Shown: positions 8,681 to 17,745, counted from the first letter of the stretch. The stretch is DNA of 64,000 nt from Hyphomicrobium sp. LHD-15 (GCF_031157355.1 NZ_JAVIFT010000002.1:544501-608500); one strand, 5' to 3'. Notes: generated by a model not told the origin, from the letters alone. Program-made: numbers and translations.

Positions 8681-9607
8681 TCAGCTCCGGTCGCGGCGTT
8701 TGAGGGCGAGGGCAACGTCATAGACCCGGGCTTTGGGCACCTTGAGCGTATCGGCGACGACGCGGGAGGCGTCTCGGAGGCTCAGGCTTTCCAACACCGG
8801 GGCCAGGCTCTCCTCGATCATCGCGTCCGAGATGTCCCGCTGCTCGGGCGGGCCGACGACGATTACGACCTCGCCTTTGGGCGCTTCCGCAGCAAAACCT
8901 TGGGCGAGATCCGAGAGGGTGCCGCGGCGTACGTCCTCGTGCAGCTTGGTCAGCTCGCGCGCGACGGCCGCCTCGCGGTTGCCGAGCTCTTGCGCGAGGT
9001 CAGCGAGCGTTGCGGCGGTGCGGGTGGGGGCTTCAAAGAAGACCAGCGTTGCGGGAATGGCGGCAAGCTCGGCGAGGCGGGATTTTCTTGCGCCCTCCTT
9101 GGCCGGGAGGAAGCCCGCGAAAAAGAAAGCGTCAGTCGGCTGACCGGAGACGGTGAGGGCGGCTAAAGCAGCAGAGGGCCCGGGAACCGCGATCACCTGA
9201 TGCCCGGCCGCCGCGGCATCTCGCACCAGCTTGAAGCCGGGATCGGAGATCAGTGGGGTGCCGGCATCGCTGATCAGCGCCACGACACGGTCGTCCGCCA
9301 GCTCGCGGAGAACGCGCGGCCGTTGCTCCTCGGCGTTATGCTCATGATAGGGCCGAAGGGGTGTGCGAATGGCATAGTGAGCAAGCAGCGTGCGGCTGTG
9401 CCGCGTGTCTTCGCAGTAGACGACATCGGCGCGGGCCAATGTCGCGACGGCGCGCAAGCTCATGTCGGCGAGATGGCCGATCGGGGTCGAGACGAGATAG
9501 AGGCCCGGTGCCAGCGGCAAGGCAAGCTGGCGTTCGATTTCGAACGTCACGCGTCCCACCGTCGCGGTGGTGGATCCCTTCGGGGTTTCGGGAGGCTCGT
9601 CGCTCAT
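8681..9607 (-). CDS. rsmI: 16S rRNA (cytidine(1402)-2'-O)-methyltransferase
   Basis: 308 residues. RsmI uses S-adenosylmethionine to methylate the ribose of C1402 in the decoding centre of 16S rRNA. The tetrapyrrole-methylase fold is clear: GLYLVSTPIGHLADMSLRA, the CEDTRHSRTLL segment, and the SAM-site motif SDAGTPLISDPG, then PGPSAALAALTVSG and the C-terminal KGEVVIVVG. The C-terminal RsmI helix-turn-helix region (VADTLKVPKARVYDVALALK) is intact. The gene is divergent from the LpoA-like lipoprotein gene, which is the usual neighbour in alphaproteobacteria, and yraN follows at once. Confidence 0.96.
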   Translation of the reverse strand: MSDEPPETPKGSTTATVGRVTFEIERQLALPLAPGLYLVSTPIGHLADMSLRAVATLARADVVYCEDTRHSRTLLAHYAIRTPLRPYHEHNAEEQRPRVLRELADDRVVALISDAGTPLISDPGFKLVRDAAAAGHQVIAVPGPSAALAALTVSGQPTDAFFFAGFLPAKEGARKSRLAELAAIPATLVFFEAPTRTAATLADLAQELGNREAAVARELTKLHEDVRRGTLSDLAQGFAAEAPKGEVVIVVGPPEQRDISDAMIEESLAPVLESLSLRDASRVVADTLKVPKARVYDVALALKRRDRS

Positions 9608-9937
9608 CTTTCCGCCCCTAAGCCGGACTAGCGTTCTGACGTTTTCTAACGTTCGCCTGCGGTTATCACTTTCGACGGCGCGGGTGCGCCTTGGCGGGTG
9701 GTGGTCTCAAACTCCTCGCGGCCCCCTGTTTCAACCATCCGCCGTGGAAAAACCAAGACATATTTGGGTTGCCGTGAGAAAATTCACTTCACCCTGCAAG
9801 ACTGGACCTGTAACCAAGGGCGCTCGAAAGCGAGTGAGACTGGCAGCCGGTCTACGCGTTTTCCGTGTGTTCACTCGAATAGGTCATGGTACTCCCAGCG
9901 TGACGATTGTGTTTCCCGGCTGCAGAGGACCGCATCC
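9608..9937. other. Divergent intergenic region, no feature recognised
   Basis: 330 bp between the rsmI start and the lipoprotein start. It must contain both promoters. An open frame continues upstream of the lipoprotein to about 9698, but its translation looks random and has no ribosome site. I see no RNA gene or repeat here. Confidence 0.5.
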
Positions 9938-11221
9938 ATGACCGGCGCCAACTCGGCTGTCCGTCTTGTGAATTGGGTCCGGTGTCTGCGCGTTCGCGTT
10001 CACTCCGTCCTTTGCGTTGCGGGGCTCGTCGTGCTGGCGGGGCTAGCCGCGGGATGCGCGACGAACTTCGGCGGCTCGTCCGACATGACGGCTGCGCTCG
10101 GCGATTCAAAAGGTGGCGTGCCGCTTGCCGACGGAAAGCCGCAGAAGCCGGTGCGGATCGGTATGCTGCTGCCGCTTTCCGGGTTTGGCCAACAAGCGGC
10201 CACGGCCAAGGGCCTCAAGCAAGCCGGCGAGCTTGCGCTCTTCGAACTCGACAATCCGCTGGTGCAGCTCATCGTCAAGGATGACAAAGGCACGCCGCAG
10301 GGCGCTGCCCGCGCCGCCGAGGAAGCGATCAGCGAGGGCGCCGAAATCATCCTGGGGCCGTTGACGGCGCAGGCAACCACGGCCGTCGCGCCGATCGCGA
10401 GCAAGGCCAACGTTGCCGTGATCTCGTTCTCGAACGACCGGCGTGTTGCCGGCAATGGCGTCTATCTGATGAGCTTCCTTCCGGAGCAGGAGATCGAACG
10501 TATCGTCGGTTATGCGGCGGGCAAGGGGAAACGCCGCTTCGCGGCGCTGCTGCCGGATGATGGCTATGGGGCGGTGATCGAGCCGGTGCTGCGTCGTGCC
10601 GTCGAAAAGAACGGCGGCACGTTGGCCGCGGCCAGCCGCTACCCGCAGGACACCAATGCGATGCTCGCGCCAGTTCGGGCGATGGCAGACGAATTGAAAC
10701 AGAGCATGGATACGGGGGCGCCGATCGATGCGTTGTTGATCGCGGCGGGGCCGGATGTGCTGCCGCAGATCGATCCCATCCTGACCTACTCGGGCATCAG
10801 CAGCGATCGCGTGCAGCTGCTCGGCACCGGGGGCTGGGATTTCCCGAACGCGGGACGCAGCCCGGCGTTCGTGCGTGGATGGTATCCGGGGCCGGATCCG
10901 CATGGATGGGCCGACTTCGCGCAGCGGTTTTCGCGCTCGTTCGGGCAGGCGCCGCCGCGCCTCGCGAGCCTAGCGTATGACGCCGTCAGTATTGCCATTA
11001 CGCTGTCTTCGGCTGAGCCGGGGCAGCGCTACACGCCGCAGATGATGGCGCGGCCTTCCGGGTTCACGGGCGTGGATGGCAGTATCCGGTTCGCAACCAA
11101 CGGGCTGCCGGAGCGCTCTCTGGCCGTGCTCGAACTGCAGACGTTCGGCGGCAATATTCTCGATCCGGCGATGCCGGTCGCGCCGTCCGATGCGCGGATG
11201 ACGGCGGTCGGCGCGCGGTAA
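9938..11221 (+). CDS. LpoA-like lipoprotein, penicillin-binding protein activator family
   Basis: 427 residues from ATG 9938. The N-terminus is a lipoprotein signal (VLAGLAAGC lipobox) preceded by basic residues. The rest is a type I periplasmic-binding-protein fold: VRIGMLLPLSGFGQQA, a first lobe with KDDKGTPQGAARAAEEAI and ILGPLTAQATTAVAPIA, then VISFSNDR and FAALLPDDGYG in the second lobe. In E. coli the corresponding LpoA C-terminal domain activates PBP1a from the outer membrane. In alphaproteobacteria the single-domain version is annotated as a PBP activator next to rsmI, as here. A branched-chain amino acid binding role is less likely, given the lipid anchor and the lack of transporter genes nearby. 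Confidence 0.85.
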   Translation: MTGANSAVRLVNWVRCLRVRVHSVLCVAGLVVLAGLAAGCATNFGGSSDMTAALGDSKGGVPLADGKPQKPVRIGMLLPLSGFGQQAATAKGLKQAGELALFELDNPLVQLIVKDDKGTPQGAARAAEEAISEGAEIILGPLTAQATTAVAPIASKANVAVISFSNDRRVAGNGVYLMSFLPEQEIERIVGYAAGKGKRRFAALLPDDGYGAVIEPVLRRAVEKNGGTLAAASRYPQDTNAMLAPVRAMADELKQSMDTGAPIDALLIAAGPDVLPQIDPILTYSGISSDRVQLLGTGGWDFPNAGRSPAFVRGWYPGPDPHGWADFAQRFSRSFGQAPPRLASLAYDAVSIAITLSSAEPGQRYTPQMMARPSGFTGVDGSIRFATNGLPERSLAVLELQTFGGNILDPAMPVAPSDARMTAVGAR

Positions 11222-11274
11222 CGCCGTCCGCGCGAGCCATTTTGCGCAGTGTTTCTTGAGTTCGATTTGTTGGA

Positions 11275-11829
11275 TCAGGCGGCGGCCGTCAGCATCCGGC
11301 CTTTGGGGCGCGTGGCGGCATTCTTGCGCGATAGCTCAAGCAGCGCTTCGATCGATGTTTCGAGTTCAGCTGCCTGCGGGAACAGCGGGATCGGGCCGTG
11401 CTCGAGCTGCTCGTAGCTCATCAGCGGACGCAGCTCGTCGCGCATGCGGTCCAGAACGTAGGTCAGGGCGTCCAATTGCTCGGCAGCGGCGTTGTGATAC
11501 GCGATGGCGGCTTCGGTGCCGGTGCCGACGGCAGCCAGCGGTTCGGTGGCGAGCGACCAAGCCAACGGCTCGTTCAACAGCTCGGCTTCAACGTGCCGGA
11601 TCTTGATTTCGGGTTCGGCTTTTTCGGCGGCGCTAAATTTCTCGCGGATCGCCGCAATCGGTGCCGATCGAAGAGTTTCGCTTGCCTGCCACGTCGTTCT
11701 CGCGAAGCTGTTCACGCGGATTGCGAAATCCTTCGCGCGGCCGGGCAGACGGCGCCCTTCGTCCAGAACGAAGAAAACGAGATCCTCGAACCAGAATGGG
11801 CGGGGCGGTGACAGGCGTAGGCCGAGCAT
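11275..11829 (-). CDS. Conserved-looking hypothetical protein
   Basis: About 184 residues from ATG 11829 (GGAAA lies upstream). There is no signal peptide or membrane helix. The protein begins with PPRPFWFEDLVFFVLDEGRRLPGR, continues with long helical stretches rich in Ala, Glu and Leu (LNEPLAWSLATEPLAAVG, EQLDALTYVLDRMRDELR), and ends with a basic tail. I do not recognise the family. Codon use matches its neighbours (G/C in third positions), which supports a real gene. It is convergent with the lipoprotein gene and lies alone. Confidence 0.68.
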   Translation of the reverse strand: MLGLRLSPPRPFWFEDLVFFVLDEGRRLPGRAKDFAIRVNSFARTTWQASETLRSAPIAAIREKFSAAEKAEPEIKIRHVEAELLNEPLAWSLATEPLAAVGTGTEAAIAYHNAAAEQLDALTYVLDRMRDELRPLMSYEQLEHGPIPLFPQAAELETSIEALLELSRKNAATRPKGRMLTAAA

Positions 11830-12091
11830 TCGCAATTTCCGTGCGCTGTAGCGTCAACGCGAAAATCGTCGCCACGCATAGCGGCGCGGCCGGTCTTTCG
11901 CAGCATTTCGGTGGGCAGTCGAAAGCTGAGCTTATTCGCGTATTTAGGCAATCGAATTCGTTTCGTAAGGTTTTCGACCGCCGCAAATTCGCAACTTCAT
12001 TATTGAAATTGCATGGCTAATATTTCGTAAATGGAAAAGCTGCCTAGGCAACGAGACGCAGTTTTCGCGGCTGTTTGGGCGAAAGCGGGGA

Positions 12092-13660
12092 TCAATGCCG
12101 CCCAGTGGCCGGAGCCGTTTCGGGACCGTCGATCTTCAGTGCCGCAGGGACGACATGAGAGGCCGGCATCAGCAACCCGGCTGGGCCTGCTGCGCGGTGC
12201 GCCGCCTTTGACTGTCCGCTCTGGCCTTCGTCGTGCGCAGCGTTGCGGATGGCGGCCGGTCCGCGATAGCGATAGTGCCCCGTGACCTGATCGACGAAGA
12301 GCGCGTCCTCGAGCTGGGGACCCCAGCCGCGATTGTGGACGATCATCAGCCGGCCGGATGGCGCCATGACTGACGACACCATCGCGATGTGGGCGCGGGC
12401 GCCCCGGTTCTGCGGCCGGTGGTAGGTGACGATGTCGCCGGGCCGGTAGTCCTCAGGGAACGAGGTGATCGGCAAGCTTTCGCCGTGGGTCGCGAAGAAT
12501 TTGCGCAGGATCTCGGTACGGCGATGATCGATGTTGGCGTCGCCACGTCCGGAGCGGGCTTCATGGACCAGCGTTTGCAGGTCGAGGCCGATGGCGCGGT
12601 AGGCGCGGACGATCACGTCGGTGCAGACGCCGAACAGGCTCGGAACGTCGCCCATCGGATAGGAGATGCTCCGATAAGCGTCGTTATAGATGACGAGCTT
12701 GCCGACCTGGGATTCGGCAGCGGCGGCGAGGCGCAGGCCAAAGGCATCGGCGGTCAGCGTCATGTGGTCGTTGGCCGGAGCCGCGACCGCTGTCGCGAGG
12801 GACGCGGCCTGATCGGCCGAGCAAATGCCGGCGAATATAGGGTTGCCGTTGCTGTCGGCTTCATAACTTTCGAGAAGCGGAGGGGCCGCGGAGCGTTCCG
12901 GGCCGCCCATTTCCCGGGCAGGAACCGGCGGAAGCATCAGCGCGAGCGTGGTTACTGGCGCGGTCGTCTGCTCGGCCGCTGTCGCCGGAACCGACGCGAG
13001 TTCGCTTTCGGTCGTTGAAGGCGCGCCCAAAGGTTCGGGAGCGCCGAGCGCCAGAGCCTCTTGCCCGAGAGGGGCGGTATTCAATGCCAGCCCGGCGTCC
13101 TGAATTTCGCGAACGAATGCGGAGCCTGCTACCGGTGCCAACAACGCGGTGGGGCTTAGCTGGACCTCGCGCGCGACGGAGCGGGGAAGCGCCGAGAACG
13201 GCAGTCCGGCGGTGGCGTCCGGGCGAACGGGAGCGATTTCAAGCTCCGGGGCGCTGACGACCGAGATGTAGGAGTGCAGCGTGCGGACCGACTGATGAAC
13301 CACCACGGCGGAGGCCACGAGCAGGAACGGCAGGAAGAGAAGCGCCAGGGCTTCACGTTCGTCCGAGGAATAGGGCAGCGTCGCCGCCCGCGCGCGGGAT
13401 TGGAGGTGGCGGAAGCGCGCCTGAAGTTTGTGCGGGGAGAGAGCGTCGGAGAGGTTCCGCGGGTCTGGTAGATCCGCGAGGCTGCGTCGGGCGAAGGCGA
13501 TCCCCGACGCGGCGAAATCAGAGACACGCCGTTCAGCGGTCGCGAAGAAGGCGGCCGGGTTGCGAGGTTTGCTCTGGGGCTTCAGCGCACGCAAAGGCGC
13601 AGCCGCGGGCCTGGGTGCGCGGTGCTTTGCCTTCGGCTTTGGTTTGCGCGGCTTTTTCAC
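12092..13660 (-). CDS. DUF1287 (YijF-like) protein with long N-terminal anchor region
   Basis: 522 residues from a GTG at 13660. The C-terminal 190 residues match DUF1287: LVIYNDAYRSISYPMGDVP, then VCTDVIVRAYRAIGLDLQ (probable catalytic Cys), NIDHRRTEILRKFF, PGDIVTYHRP and HIAMVSS (probable catalytic His), VHNRGWGP. The fold is NlpC/P60-like, so a cysteine amidase or peptidase acting on the cell wall is plausible. Ahead of this is a Lys/Pro/Ala-rich cytoplasmic start, one membrane helix (LALLFLPFLLVASAVVV) and about 180 residues of Pro/Ala-rich linker. E. coli YijF is about 200 residues with only a signal peptide, so this is an unusually long form. The catalytic role is inferred. Confidence 0.82.
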   Translation of the reverse strand: MKKPRKPKPKAKHRAPRPAAAPLRALKPQSKPRNPAAFFATAERRVSDFAASGIAFARRSLADLPDPRNLSDALSPHKLQARFRHLQSRARAATLPYSSDEREALALLFLPFLLVASAVVVHQSVRTLHSYISVVSAPELEIAPVRPDATAGLPFSALPRSVAREVQLSPTALLAPVAGSAFVREIQDAGLALNTAPLGQEALALGAPEPLGAPSTTESELASVPATAAEQTTAPVTTLALMLPPVPAREMGGPERSAAPPLLESYEADSNGNPIFAGICSADQAASLATAVAAPANDHMTLTADAFGLRLAAAAESQVGKLVIYNDAYRSISYPMGDVPSLFGVCTDVIVRAYRAIGLDLQTLVHEARSGRGDANIDHRRTEILRKFFATHGESLPITSFPEDYRPGDIVTYHRPQNRGARAHIAMVSSVMAPSGRLMIVHNRGWGPQLEDALFVDQVTGHYRYRGPAAIRNAAHDEGQSGQSKAAHRAAGPAGLLMPASHVVPAALKIDGPETAPATGRH

Positions 13661-13740
13661 CTCGAGGGCCCGATATCCCGGGGAAAGTCTCTGCGTGAAT
13701 TCTAGTTTACAACCCGATGTTTCACCATCGTAAAAATCGG

Positions 13741-14649
13741 TTACGGATGATTTTCCTGGGCAGGCGTTGCAGGTATTGGCAACCCCAGGCGGTGTCGGAT
13801 CTGCAACGCGTCGATGCCGGCCGCACGCAGCTCCCGCAGCCCCGTGTCACGAGCGCTTTTTGAGAGCTTGCGTCCATCGGTGTCGGTCAGCAACCGGTGG
13901 TGATGATAGACCGGCTCGGGCAGCCCGAGGATTGTTTGCAGCAAACGATGCAGGCTCGTTGCGGCGTAGAGGTCTCGCCCGCGGGTGACGTGGGTCACGC
14001 CTTGGCGGCCGTCGTCGACGACGACGGCCAGATGGTAGCTCGTCGGCGTGTCCTTGCGCACAATCACCGCGTCGCCCCAGTCGGCGGGGTTTATCTCGAT
14101 GCGCTGCGGGTTGCCGTGTTCATCGAGCTCGGTGAACGTGACGTGGCGCGTGCCGGTTATGCCTTCGAGCGCATCGATGGCGCGATCCATGTGGAGGCGC
14201 AGCGCGAACGGCTCGTTGCGGGCGAGGCGCACGGCGATCTCCTCCTTCGGCAGGTGCTTGTGCAGACCCGGATAAAGGGGAGCGCCATCCGGATCGACGG
14301 CGTCCGGGAAAAGCTCCGTGGCTTCGCCGATCTCGGCGCGGGTTGCGAAGCAGGGATAGAGCAGGCCGAGCTTCAGAAGCCAGTCGGATGCGGCGCTGTA
14401 GGTCGTGAAGTGAAGGCTCTGGCGCAGCACCGGCTCTTCCCAGGTGATGCCGAGCCAGGCGAGATCCTCGTAGATGTGCGTGATGTATTCCTCGCGGCAG
14501 CGCGTGGTGTCGATGTCCTCGATGCGGAGCAGGAAGCGTCCGCCGAGTTTCTCCGCCATGTCGAAGCCTATGAGTGCCGACAGTGCGTGGCCGAGATGGA
14601 GCTCGCCGTTCGGGCTCGGCGCGAAACGCAAGACGGGGCGCGCGCTCAT
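13741..14649 (-). CDS. gluQ: Glutamyl-Q tRNA(Asp) synthetase
   Basis: 302 residues. The enzyme activates glutamate and attaches it to queuosine at position 34 of tRNA(Asp); it is a truncated GluRS paralogue without an anticodon-binding domain. Class I signatures are present: PSPNGELHLGHALSAL (HLGH at residues 18-21) and GRKLSKS. The zinc-binding region is degenerate: the E. coli CxC is Cys100-Phe-Ala102 here, and the later Tyr/Cys pair reads YPGLHKH without cysteine. So the Zn site is probably lost, yet the catalytic core is complete. ATG 14649 is the start; it is followed at 13740 by the gap before the DUF1287 gene. Confidence 0.93.
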   Translation of the reverse strand: MSARPVLRFAPSPNGELHLGHALSALIGFDMAEKLGGRFLLRIEDIDTTRCREEYITHIYEDLAWLGITWEEPVLRQSLHFTTYSAASDWLLKLGLLYPCFATRAEIGEATELFPDAVDPDGAPLYPGLHKHLPKEEIAVRLARNEPFALRLHMDRAIDALEGITGTRHVTFTELDEHGNPQRIEINPADWGDAVIVRKDTPTSYHLAVVVDDGRQGVTHVTRGRDLYAATSLHRLLQTILGLPEPVYHHHRLLTDTDGRKLSKSARDTGLRELRAAGIDALQIRHRLGLPIPATPAQENHP

Positions 14650-14695
14650 AGGATGAGACCGGGGACGCTATGGGGGATGTGGAGGTTCATTCGCA

Positions 14696-15244
14696 TCAAT
14701 CGCATTGGCCGGATTTTCCGGCGCCGGGCGAGTAGGTCGGCGCGATGGCTTCGATGATACGATCGTAGATGTGCCGCTCGGAGACCGGATAGAGCAAGGC
14801 CCAGCTGTTGATGATCCGCCCGCCGCACGTGAAGCTCACGCGTTCGTAGAAATGCATGCTGCCGCGGGTTCCGGAGATGATGAACCACCTATTCTTGACC
14901 GGCGCGTAGTCGATATCCGCTCCGTTGTAATTTTCGGAGAGCAGCTGGTCGCGATACTCAGCGAGCGTTGCGGCGGTCTCGTTTGCAAACGCACCAACGA
15001 CCAGCCTTGCTCCGCCATCGCGCGAGACGAGCACGAGGCCGTCATCAGAGGGGATTTCGTTCTGTATGGTGAAGACCGAGCCCGGATAGGCAATCATGAA
15101 GCCGTGCCGCTCGCTCTCGATCTTTTCCCAGTCTTTGAGCTTGGCGCGTGCGGCCAACGCATCGGCCGCGCAGACACCTGTTCCGGCTGCCACGACCAGG
15201 GCCAGCAAACCCGCGTACCAGCGCCGCTTCAGGTTGTGCCGCAT
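14696..15244 (-). CDS. Exported hypothetical protein
   Basis: About 182 residues from ATG 15244. The signal peptide has a Lys/Arg start (MRHNLKRR) and a hydrophobic core (LLALVVAAGTGV) with cleavage near ALAA. The mature part holds recognisable but unassigned motifs: ERHGFMIAYPGSVF, GLVLVSRDGGARLVVGAFAN, YRDQLLSENYNGADIDYAPVK, MHFYERVSFTCGGRIINSWALLYP, and YDRIIEAIAPTYSPG. Such YPxSxF...YDxI..I..T/SF patterns are typical of small Rhizobiales periplasmic proteins of unknown role. It starts 45 bp upstream of gluQ's start on the same strand. Confidence 0.78.
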   Translation of the reverse strand: MRHNLKRRWYAGLLALVVAAGTGVCAADALAARAKLKDWEKIESERHGFMIAYPGSVFTIQNEIPSDDGLVLVSRDGGARLVVGAFANETAATLAEYRDQLLSENYNGADIDYAPVKNRWFIISGTRGSMHFYERVSFTCGGRIINSWALLYPVSERHIYDRIIEAIAPTYSPGAGKSGQCD

Positions 15245-15295
15245 TACACCACCTCCACACGCGAGACTTTTCAATGTCAGTTCGGCTAGCCTACT

Positions 15296-16003
15296 TTGCA
15301 AGGTGAGCGGCGAAAAGCGCGGAGCGTGTCACACCCGGTGCCGAGAAAGGTCGTCCACAAAAAAGCGCAGCGTGGTGCGGTCGCGACGATCGAGACCGTC
15401 GATGACATTCGGGCTGCTGCGCGTGCGCTGCGCAAGCTCTGTCCGGTGATGCGGCGCGTGCACGATCTCGTCGGGGATCCGCCGTTGCGCCGCAACGTAT
15501 CGGGGTTCGTCGGGCTGGCGCAGGTCGTGGTCAGCCAGCAGCTTTCGATTGCGAGCGCAGGGGCGATCTGGAAACGCACGGCCGCCGCCGTCGATCCGTT
15601 CGACGCCGAGACGCTGCTTCTTTCGGAAGATGCCACATTGCGCGCCGCGGGACTTTCGCGCGGAAAGATCAAGACGCTTCGGGCGATGGCCGCGGCGCAG
15701 GTCTCCGGCGCGCTTCGCTTCGATCAGACGGTCAGTGCGGAGGAGTTGCGCGAAGCGCTGCTCGCGATCAGCGGCATCGGTCCTTGGACGGCGGACATCT
15801 ACACCATGTTCTGTCTCGGCGACGTCGATGGTTTTGCAGCCGGGGATCTCGCGCTGCAGATCGCAGTGCAGCGCGCATTTGGCCTCGCTGAGCGCCCCAC
15901 CGCGCGAGCGCTCGAGGAGATTGCGGAGCGGTGGCGGCCCTGGCGCGGTGTTGCCGCTCGGTTGCTCTGGGCCTTTTACGCCCATCGCGATCCGTTGCCG
16001 TGA
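15296..16003 (+). CDS. DNA-3-methyladenine glycosylase II family protein
   Basis: Up to 235 residues. This HhH-GPD glycosylase removes alkylated purines from DNA in base excision repair. The helix-hairpin-helix is LLAISGIGPWTADIYTMF, followed by the catalytic-Asp region (AAGDLALQIAV), and QLSIASAGAIW earlier on. There is no C-terminal FeS cluster. It is AlkA-like but lacks the AlkA N-terminal domain, matching the short AlkA2-type enzymes of alphaproteobacteria. The start is uncertain: TTG 15296, GTG 15326 and GTG 15338 are in frame, and none has a well-placed ribosome site. The start codon is close to the divergent gene at 15244. Confidence 0.9.
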   Translation: MQGERRKARSVSHPVPRKVVHKKAQRGAVATIETVDDIRAAARALRKLCPVMRRVHDLVGDPPLRRNVSGFVGLAQVVVSQQLSIASAGAIWKRTAAAVDPFDAETLLLSEDATLRAAGLSRGKIKTLRAMAAAQVSGALRFDQTVSAEELREALLAISGIGPWTADIYTMFCLGDVDGFAAGDLALQIAVQRAFGLAERPTARALEEIAERWRPWRGVAARLLWAFYAHRDPLP

Positions 16004-16174
16004 CTCAGATCCAATCGGGGTTTTTTCCCGTATTAACATCGTCATCCTGCGAAATCGGCGTCTAAAATTTCTAATATCGGCGAGGAGCTTCACAGAGCTG
16101 ACATGCGTCGCTAGTATCCGCTCCCGAAAGCGGGGGTGACGCCCCGATTCGACGAACCGACTGGAAGCAAGCTC

Positions 16175-16735
16175 GTGAATGCTCATGCTGCCACGCCGGA
16201 AGCGTTTCCGGCACTGGTTCTCAACGCCGACTTCCGACCCCTGAGCTACTATCCTTTGTCGCTCTGGAGCTGGCAGGAGTCGGTGAAGGCCGTCTTTTTG
16301 GACCGCGTCAACATCGTCTCCGAATATGACCGTACGGTCCGGAGCACGAGCTTCGAGATGCGGCTGCCGTCCGTCGTCTCGCTCAAAACCTACGTCAAGC
16401 CAGCGCTTTATCCGGCCTTCACGCGGTTCAACGTGTTTCTGCGCGATCGCTTCTCGTGCCAGTATTGCGGGTGCCGGGACGATCTCACGTTCGATCATCT
16501 GATCCCGCGCTCGCGCGGTGGGCAAACGCGCTGGGACAACGTCGTGACGGCGTGCGCGCCGTGCAATCTCCGGAAGGGCGGCGAGATGCCGTGGGATGCC
16601 GGGATGCGGCCCTATCAGCATCCGTATCGGCCGACGGTGTTCGAATTGCACCGCAACGGGCGTTTGTTCCCACCCAACTACCTGCACGATAGCTGGCTCG
16701 ACTATCTCTACTGGGATACCGAGCTCGAGCCTTAG
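16175..16735 (+). CDS. HNH endonuclease family protein
   Basis: About 186 residues from GTG 16175, chosen because GGAAG lies seven bases upstream; a GTG at 16136 is possible. The N-terminal half begins with the conserved LVLNADFRPLSYYPLSLWSW. The HNH motif follows: CQYCG, then DDLTFDHLIPRSRGG, then WDNVVTACAPCNLRKGG, giving both zinc CxxC pairs, the DH and the Asn. Stand-alone proteins of this type are found across alphaproteobacteria as chromosomal genes, often near housekeeping genes, and their cellular target is not known. No methylase or toxin partner is adjacent, so it is not an evident restriction or homing system. Confidence 0.9.
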   Translation: MNAHAATPEAFPALVLNADFRPLSYYPLSLWSWQESVKAVFLDRVNIVSEYDRTVRSTSFEMRLPSVVSLKTYVKPALYPAFTRFNVFLRDRFSCQYCGCRDDLTFDHLIPRSRGGQTRWDNVVTACAPCNLRKGGEMPWDAGMRPYQHPYRPTVFELHRNGRLFPPNYLHDSWLDYLYWDTELEP

Positions 16736-16851
16736 GCTCCCGGCATCGGCGCGAATGCGGCGGGCGAGCTAGCGGCGCGAAGTCACGCGCCGTTGACTTT
16801 GCGGCCATACGCGGTTCTGGTGGACTTCTGTCCTTTTCCCGAGCGTGAGCC

Positions 16852-17673
16852 ATGAACAGCGTGTCCTGGGGTGAATATCGTCCGCCATTCCCCGAACGCC
16901 TGGCGTTCGGGGCCGTGAAGCGCCGCTTGGCGCGCGGCGACTTGAAACGAGCCATCCGTCGCTATCTCGCACGCAATGGGTTCGTTGCGGATGTCCTGAT
17001 CGACGGCATCAAGATGCGCTGTCACGTCGGCGACAATTACACCGAGCGGCTTCTGGCCGAAGGGACCTATCAGGGAAACCTTGAGAGCATCAGCCTGATC
17101 ACTTCTTCTCTGAAGCAAGGCGATGTTTTCGTGGATGTCGGCGCCAATTGCGGTTTGTTCACGCTATTCAGCGCTCGGGTCGTGGGACCGGCCGGGTTGG
17201 TGGTTGCAATCGAGCCGGTGCCGGCCATGCGCGATCGTCTCAGCTTCAATGTTGCGTCCAATGACTTCGGCAACGTGCGTATCGTCGGCAATGCTGTCGG
17301 CGATGCGCCCGGCGAGCTGGTCATTCATTCGAATCCAACGCAGTTCGGACGGTCTAGTCTGCTGCCGGCCGAAGACAGCGTCCCGATCAAGGTCGAGGTC
17401 ACGACGCTGCACGATATCGTCGTTCGCGCGGGGGCTTCACGCGTCGACGCGCTGAAGATCGATATCGAAGGGTACGAAGATAGGGCTCTGGCGCCGTTTT
17501 TCGCCACCGCGCCGCGCGAACTTTGGCCCCGCCGCGTTCTGATCGAGGACCGTCACAAACACTGCTGGGAGCGTGATGTTATCGGTCTCATGCAGTCGCT
17601 CGGCTACGAGACGGAATGGAGAGGGCGACACGATGCGCTCCTCTCCTTAACGGGTCATCCTGCGGCGGCCTGA
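16852..17673 (+). CDS. FkbM family methyltransferase
   Basis: 273 residues, soluble. The SAM-binding motif GDVFVDVGANCGLFTLF, the VVAIEPVPAM acidic loop, NVRIVGNAVGD and the family signature DALKIDIEGYEDRAL are all present. FkbM enzymes O-methylate sugars or polyketide and glycolipid moieties, but no glycan cluster surrounds this gene, so the acceptor cannot be deduced. It is the last plus-strand gene before a bidirectional terminator. The start ATG 16852 is preceded by GAGC. Confidence 0.88.
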   Translation: MNSVSWGEYRPPFPERLAFGAVKRRLARGDLKRAIRRYLARNGFVADVLIDGIKMRCHVGDNYTERLLAEGTYQGNLESISLITSSLKQGDVFVDVGANCGLFTLFSARVVGPAGLVVAIEPVPAMRDRLSFNVASNDFGNVRIVGNAVGDAPGELVIHSNPTQFGRSSLLPAEDSVPIKVEVTTLHDIVVRAGASRVDALKIDIEGYEDRALAPFFATAPRELWPRRVLIEDRHKHCWERDVIGLMQSLGYETEWRGRHDALLSLTGHPAAA

Positions 17674-17680
17674 AGCCTGC

Positions 17681-17706
17681 AAAAAAATGACCCCGTTTCC
17701 GGGGCC
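17681..17706. terminator. Bidirectional rho-independent terminator
   Basis: A GC stem (CCCCG at 17691-17695 with CGGGG at 17700-17704, loop TTTC) preceded on the plus strand by seven A's, which is a seven-T tail on the minus strand. It ends the FkbM gene on one side and the small gene at 17746 on the other. Confidence 0.8.
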
Positions 17707-17745
17707 AGTTTTGGAAGGTCTAACAGGGATCGCTGCACGCGTGGC

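Noticed and set aside
9698-9937. N-terminal extension of the LpoA-like lipoprotein
   Set aside because: An 80-residue lead would destroy the lipoprotein signal; no ribosome site.
15329-16687. 452-codon minus-strand frame across the glycosylase and HNH genes
   Set aside because: It overlaps two genes with clear motifs; the translation is Arg-rich and featureless.
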